A DNA stretch of 64,000 bases from Clitoria ternatea (lineage: Eukaryota; Streptophyta; Magnoliopsida; Fabales; Fabaceae), in contig CM075673.1 in assembly GCA_037962975.1 (NCBI GenBank), forward strand, positions 148,696,667-148,760,666, in the 5' to 3' direction. How positions within the stretch are numbered: position 1 is the first letter of the stretch; each line of letters starts with the position of its first letter. The translations under genes were made by a program, and so were the position numbers. This document shows, in pieces, positions 59,811 through 64,000 of the stretch. The notes under the pieces are model-generated. The model worked only from the letters and a program-made list of their open reading frames with translations. It was not told the DNA's origin and searched no databases.

Positions 59811-61600
59811 TGTAACACCCCGAATTTTATAAAAATGAATAATTGATGGAAATGAATAATAAATAAATAATTAAATTAATGAATTGATAATTATTGAGGA
59901 TGATTCGTGAAAATGTATGGATTGTTATGGCAAGGTATGAATACAAGTATATAGGATGATGAAGAGCTTGGATTCAGCATGTGTAATAAATTTGTAATGT
60001 AAATTTACAAGTATGAATGTGTGAACAGGTGGAATAAGCTTTATAATGTGTAAAAACATAGAAGATGTTCAAATTTGACTTATAATGAGACTTTCCGAGT
60101 GAGAATGCTCAGGACGAGTTGCATAAGCCTTACATATTGTATATGAGTTGTTGGAAGGGAGTGTATTGGCTTTGATTGCAAATTTCATGGGCTGAGTTGT
60201 TAAGAATTACGTTTTGTTTAGGTCCTGATGGTCTCGCCCGAGCGAGAAAGGATCTTGCTCAGGCGAGGATCCACTGTATTGGTAAATTAGTCTCTGGACC
60301 AATTTCGCCCAGGCGGTGAAGTTCCCGCTCAAGCGAGCTGGAGAAAAATGGTTACTGGGCCTTTTTCGTCCAAGCGAGTGTGAATGGCTTGAGCGGAAGT
60401 ATAAAATCTAAAGCTGGAATGGTGTTTACTTAAATGGGTGGCTGTTAAGGTTGTGTTTGACCGAGTATGACGAGTGTAGGGTGCGTAAGTAAGATTCTGG
60501 ATGAGAATTCACTCGAGTGGGAACCTTAGAACGTAATTTTATGAGTTGTGGTGAATTTCCGAGTGAAATTCTGAGTGACATATGTCCTAGTCTTTCCCTT
60601 CCGAGTGAATAAGGTATAATCCGAGTGGTTAACATGTGGGTAAGTCTGAGTGGGACTTAATTTGGTAAATCCCTCCAAGTAAGTAGAGGTTAGAGCAATT
60701 TCCGACTGGAACTAGATTGTGGGGGACCCCTTCTAAAAGAAAGGGAGGTTTATGAAATCTGCGAGTGGAGTCCCGAATAGGGAATTTCCGAGTTCAAGGT
60801 AACTTATCCCGAGTGGATCCCTCTGTGTGTCTAATTCCGAGTGGGAATGCCACCGAGTGGGGACATATGGTGTGTTGTCCAGAAGTACTCTGGAATAACT
60901 CCGTTTGAGAGAAAAAGAAAGGAAGTCGGTTTTAGAGAAATTACCGAGTGTAAGATTGATTGGGATTACTCGGAATTGGAATGCATTGCCGAGTGAAAGG
61001 TCAAACGAGAGAAGAGTCGGTTTTGAAATAATTCACCGAGTGAGAACTGATTATAAGTTGAGTCGGCGTTGAGATGAATGGCTGAGTGGTAGCTGATCAG
61101 GTGTTGAGTCAGTTTGGGAATGAAATGCTGAGTGAGTGATGTCTTATACACTCCGAGTGATGTAGTTGTCTCGGATCCCGAGTGATGGGATTACCAAGTG
61201 AGTGGTTGCCTCTAGATACCGAGTGGTGGATTAGCCGAGTGTGGCTTCTCGCTTCAGCGAGTGAGTTCTCGCTCCAGCGGGTATGTTGCTGGGAAGGCTT
61301 TTGTGTGGCTTCGCCCAAGCGGAGGTGTGCTCGCCCGAGCGAGTTTGGCTATTTCGCTCAAGCGGAGTCGGGTCTCGCTTGAGCGGATGAGCGCTGTTCT
61401 GTGGTTTTGCTTGAGCGCTGAGTGTCTTCCGCTGAATGGTTTTGGGTTGGCTTTTACTTCTTTTTGCCTTCCATTGCCTTCCTTTCCTTCTGATTCTTGG
61501 TCATTGGACCCAACTCTCATATCTTCACATATGAGAGTGGATCTTGATAGATCCAGGTATGTTTTTGCGAAAAATTGACCCCTATTTTTAGGGTGTCACA
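59811..61600 (+). repeat. 3' LTR of element C
   Basis: Starts TGTAACACCCCG and ends GGGTGTCACA. Same CCGAGTG and palindromic word clusters as the 5' LTR. Confidence 0.9.
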
Positions 61601-62246
61601 AGGGATGTTCATATTCAATAACACAATAACACGTATGCATATAAAATTCAACTCATATTCATTCGATTGCCCACTCGGAAATCTGCGTTCAACATTAAAT
61701 TCACTTGGCAACACAACAACAGTCAGATGACTCGGCTTATACCACATTCACTCGGCAATCCTATGCCATCCACTCGGATTATCATCTATCACTCGGAACT
61801 CAAATCATATGGTTCTACCAGAACAGACTTCCACCTTTTCATTCCATATCCAAATAATGTTTCTCACTCAGAATTCACTAAGGCTACCACCATTCAGAAA
61901 AAGGCTCACACATAAGTCACACTCGGAAAAGCACTAAACCTCTTATATTTCACTCCTTCAACACCATTATTTTTCAGTCGGTAAGAAGCATCAAATCAAC
62001 ATAAAACTCATACATAAATGTACTCTCTGCTTCCCAAAGCCGACTACCCACTCTGCAATGCTCAAATTTATTACACATGCTGAATCCAAGCTCTTCATCA
62101 TCCTATATACTTGTATTCATACCTTGCCATAACAATCCATACATTTTCACGAATCATCCTCAATAATTATCAATTCATTAATTTAATTATTTATTTATTA
62201 TTCATTTCCATCAATTATTCGTTTTTATAAAATTCGGGGTGTTACA
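61601..62246 (-). mobile_element. Inverted LTR fragment of a C-like element
   Basis: On the minus strand it begins at 62246 with TGTAACACCCCGAATTTTAT and follows the C LTR for about 185 bases (to about 62062). It then diverges into a different U3 that again carries CCGAGTG words (CACTCGG on plus, for example 61674, 61760 and 61793). It is joined at 61600/61601 to the end of C's 3' LTR without visible duplication. CATCT follows at 62247-62251 and matches 55513-55517. Confidence 0.75.
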
Positions 62247-63404
62247 CATCTCATGCTATTCCATATAAAATTCCACTCGGCATTAACATAGCAGTCCCCA
62301 TCCTATGCACTCAGCATTCACATATTCAATGTCAAGCATCACATGCATTTAAACACACCATCACACACGGGGACCAATAAAAAACCACACAAATGCACTC
62401 GGCATTCATAATATGCATCTCATACATTTAACATAACTATAACATGCATCATACATCATATGGACGCAAATCATACACCACACGATAATAATCATCACAC
62501 ATCTGGGCTCAACTCAAACAACATACAATCACAAAACAAACACAACACATCACAATGTATTAGTTTCACCCGGAAACCCGTCCATAAACCATACATTTGA
62601 GATGCAATAGCCCCCCTTACCCGGAATGAAGATTCCAGCAGCTCCATGGCCACTCGTTCTTACAGAATGACTCGGCCCCAGCCTTCAGCAGTACTCTGCT
62701 TGGCTTTTAACCCTAGGAAGAGCCAAACACAGCTTCCTCTGAAGCAGCTCTACCACCAAGTCAGTGGAGAAACCTCCCAAGGCACAACACCGTCCTCAAC
62801 CAAGCATCACAGCCAGTAGAGGATTCCCAACACTATTCCACACTTGAACAGCCCAGTCCTCCCAACGATGGAGGACATCCCAGACTTCCAGGCACCAACG
62901 CTATTAGGTAGAACAGGGGAGGATCTCTGCCTTCAAACACACAGCACCATGCTGTCTTCTCTCCCACAGCCACGCTGTTCCACATCGTGCTCCCACTTCC
63001 ACTCGGGTTCTACACAGTGTTGAGTGGAAAAAGAAGATGAAAAAGATAAGAAGAAGATGAACAGCAAAGGAGATGAAGAGGCCACAGGAACTTTGAAAGA
63101 GAAAGGAGGAATGTTTCCTCTTGTACCCAAAGCGTAATGAGTAAAGAGTGGGTGGAAAATGAAGCCCTTATCCTTTCACTGCCCAGCCTGCACTCCCTCA
63201 CCATCAGCCATCACATCACCATCAACTCCCATCCTATTAGTGTGGGATTCACGAGGGAGAGAGGGAGAGAGAGAACCGAAGTTCCTCTTAACACCAAGGG
63301 CACATGGGTCAATTCTTTGCATTATTATCATTATTATTAAATCAATAATTCTTAATTCCGCAATTAACCTTAATTAGTAATTAATCGTAAACCAGGATGT
63401 TACA
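62247..63404 (-). repeat. 5' LTR of element B, second part
   Basis: Resumes with CATCTCATGCTATTCC, collinear with 49440-50593 of the other LTR, and ends at 63404 with AGGATGTTACA. The frames inside (for example 63137-63340) are copies of the chance frames in the other LTR. TATTA follows at 63405-63409. Confidence 0.85.
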
Positions 63405-63512
63405 TATTACAGACTACTTGGAGGGTATTTTATTTACTTATTACCACTTACAGAACTTCCATACTTCAAAATTTACAAGATTACGACTGCTACTAAAAAC
63501 AGAGATGTTACA
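63405..63512 (-). repeat. 3' LTR of chromovirus D, first part
   Basis: On the minus strand it begins TGTAACATCTCTG at 63512 and runs to the TATTA duplication of B. It is continued at 47475 and below. Confidence 0.75.
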
Positions 63513-63546
63513 CTCTCCTCCCCTTTTAGGAATTTCGTCCTGAAAT
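63513..63546 (-). promoter_or_regulatory. Polypurine tract of chromovirus D
   Basis: The minus strand reads CAGGACGAAATTCCTAAAAG followed by GGGAGGAGAG directly before the LTR start: plus-strand primer position and composition. Confidence 0.75.
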
Positions 63547-64000
63547 TCAAAGTTGAAATAATTGAGGGTACAATTTTCTAATCTTTTCCTCAATTTCCCA
63601 AGTAGCGTCCCCATCATCTGACTGACTCCAAACTACTTTGACCAAAGAGATTTCCTTGCCTCTTAGCTGTTTTAGACGTCGGTCAATAATCTTAACCGGT
63701 GATGCTTCAAAGGTAAGGTTTTCTTTCAGAACAAACTGATCAGGACTCAGAACATGATCAGAGCTTGGTACATATTTACAGAGTTGGGAAACATGAAAGA
63801 CATTATGAAGGTTTGTTAGCTCGGGTGGCAGGGCAATACGGTACGCATTGGTTCCTATCTTTTGCAGAATTTGATAGGGTCCTACGTATCTAGGACTTAA
63901 CTTCTTGGCCTTTAGAGCTCTTCCTACACCAGTGGTAGGGGTAACTTTGAGGAATACATGGTTTCCTTCCTCAAATTCCAATGGCTTTCGGCATTTGTCG
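63547..64000 (-). CDS. pol: Integrase C-terminus and chromodomain of chromovirus D (partial)
   Basis: The frame is open to the window edge, so it continues to the right. In order: FEEGNHVFLKVTP and GVGRALKAKKLSPRYVGPYQ (GPY/F module, about 63981-63870), RIALPPELTNLHNVFHVSQL (about 63800), then ENLTFEASPVKIIDRR, LRGKEISLVKVVW and ATWEIEEKIRKLYPQLF, a chromodomain of the Tekay/Del type. It ends with a stop at 63547-63549, just before the polypurine tract. In the family the chromodomain steers integration to particular chromatin. This part has no visible defect. D is the only element of the right-hand nest with coding sequence in view, and it could supply proteins to the related LTR-only elements B and C. 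Confidence 0.85.
   Translation of the reverse strand, partial: DKCRKPLEFEEGNHVFLKVTPTTGVGRALKAKKLSPRYVGPYQILQKIGTNAYRIALPPELTNLHNVFHVSQLCKYVPSSDHVLSPDQFVLKENLTFEASPVKIIDRRLKQLRGKEISLVKVVWSQSDDGDATWEIEEKIRKLYPQLFQL

Larger units (their letters stand above)
55518..61600 (+). mobile_element. Non-autonomous LTR retrotransposon C
   Basis: Two 1,790-bp LTRs at 55518-57307 and 59811-61600 (start TGTAACACCCCGAATTTT, in the first copy changed to TCTAACGCCCCG; end TTTAGGGTGTCACA) differ at only about 1-2% of positions. The primer site TGGTATCAGAGC (57312-57323, initiator-Met) and polypurine tract AGGTGGGGTGAAT (59798-59810) are in place. The 2.5-kb interior has no gag or pol. It is plus-oriented inside the 5' LTR of B. 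Its right end is not followed by the target duplication but by an inverted fragment (61601-62246). Confidence 0.85.
47476..63404 (-). mobile_element. Non-autonomous LTR retrotransposon B
   Basis: Two 3.1-kb LTRs, 47476-50593 and 53542-63404 (the latter split by element C), read TGTAACATCC...GGATGTTTAA on the minus strand. Target duplications are TATTA at 47471-47475 and 63405-63409. The primer site is TGATATCAGAGCGGAC (minus, 53525-53540, initiator-Met tRNA type) and the polypurine tract GAAGGAGGGGGGAAT (minus, 50594-50608). The 2.9-kb interior has no gag or pol, so it is a large non-autonomous (LARD-type) element that would rely on proteins of a chromovirus such as D. It sits inside the 3' LTR of D. 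Confidence 0.85.

Overview
The window is plant nuclear DNA: AT-rich, intron-bearing and dominated by LTR retrotransposons nested inside one another. A dicot is certain enough from the type I MADS-box gene, the pectinesterase-like exon and the retroelement lineages. A legume (bean/cowpea-type) is my inference from the style of the repeats, not something I could test. Only two pieces look like host genes: the first exon of a pectinesterase-like gene (minus strand, 855-1170) and an intact single-exon type I MADS-box gene (plus strand, 32229-32921).

Left part, 1-6108: an LTR-like fragment, the pectinesterase exon, a decayed CACTA transposase fragment (about 2275-2600, minus), a solo or truncated LTR (3084 to about 4600) and AT-rich sequence. 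6109-25601 is one composite. Element E, a short-LTR (256 bp) Ty3/gypsy element with a GATAT target duplication, is split between RNase H and integrase by element A, an Athila-like Ty3/gypsy element (9664-23702, LTRs about 1.7 kb, tRNA-Asp-type primer site). A has gag, a broken pol, a 2.1-kb pyrimidine-rich array of CACTCGG-like words and a small post-pol reading frame with its own TATA-like box and intron-like segment. The insertion of A into E duplicated 46 bp instead of 5.

Middle, 25602-41860: CACTA subterminal repeats ending at 28553, a 115-bp tandem repeat, a 733-bp hAT-type non-autonomous element with 8-bp target duplication (30074-30806), the MADS gene, minisatellites (34100-34580) and about 7 kb of probable LTR-derived non-coding DNA.

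Right part, 41861-64000, is a four-level nest. A CACTA element (left end 41861, Ulp1-like exons on the minus strand) is cut at 43873 by the 3' LTR of a Tekay/Del-type chromovirus D (minus; its integrase/chromodomain end lies at 63547-64000). That LTR is cut by non-autonomous element B (47476-63404, minus, TSD TATTA). The 5' LTR of B is cut by non-autonomous element C plus an inverted fragment (55518-62246, TSD CATCT).

The most striking signal is that A, B, C and D all carry dense, non-coding runs of the same short word, CACTCGG/CCGAGTG, organised in D into 15-bp units with a 60-bp higher-order period. B, C, a short stretch of A and the left window edge also share a palindromic word of the form TCGCTYRAGCGA. 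Element E, the hAT element and the host gene do not show this. I know of no described function for it.
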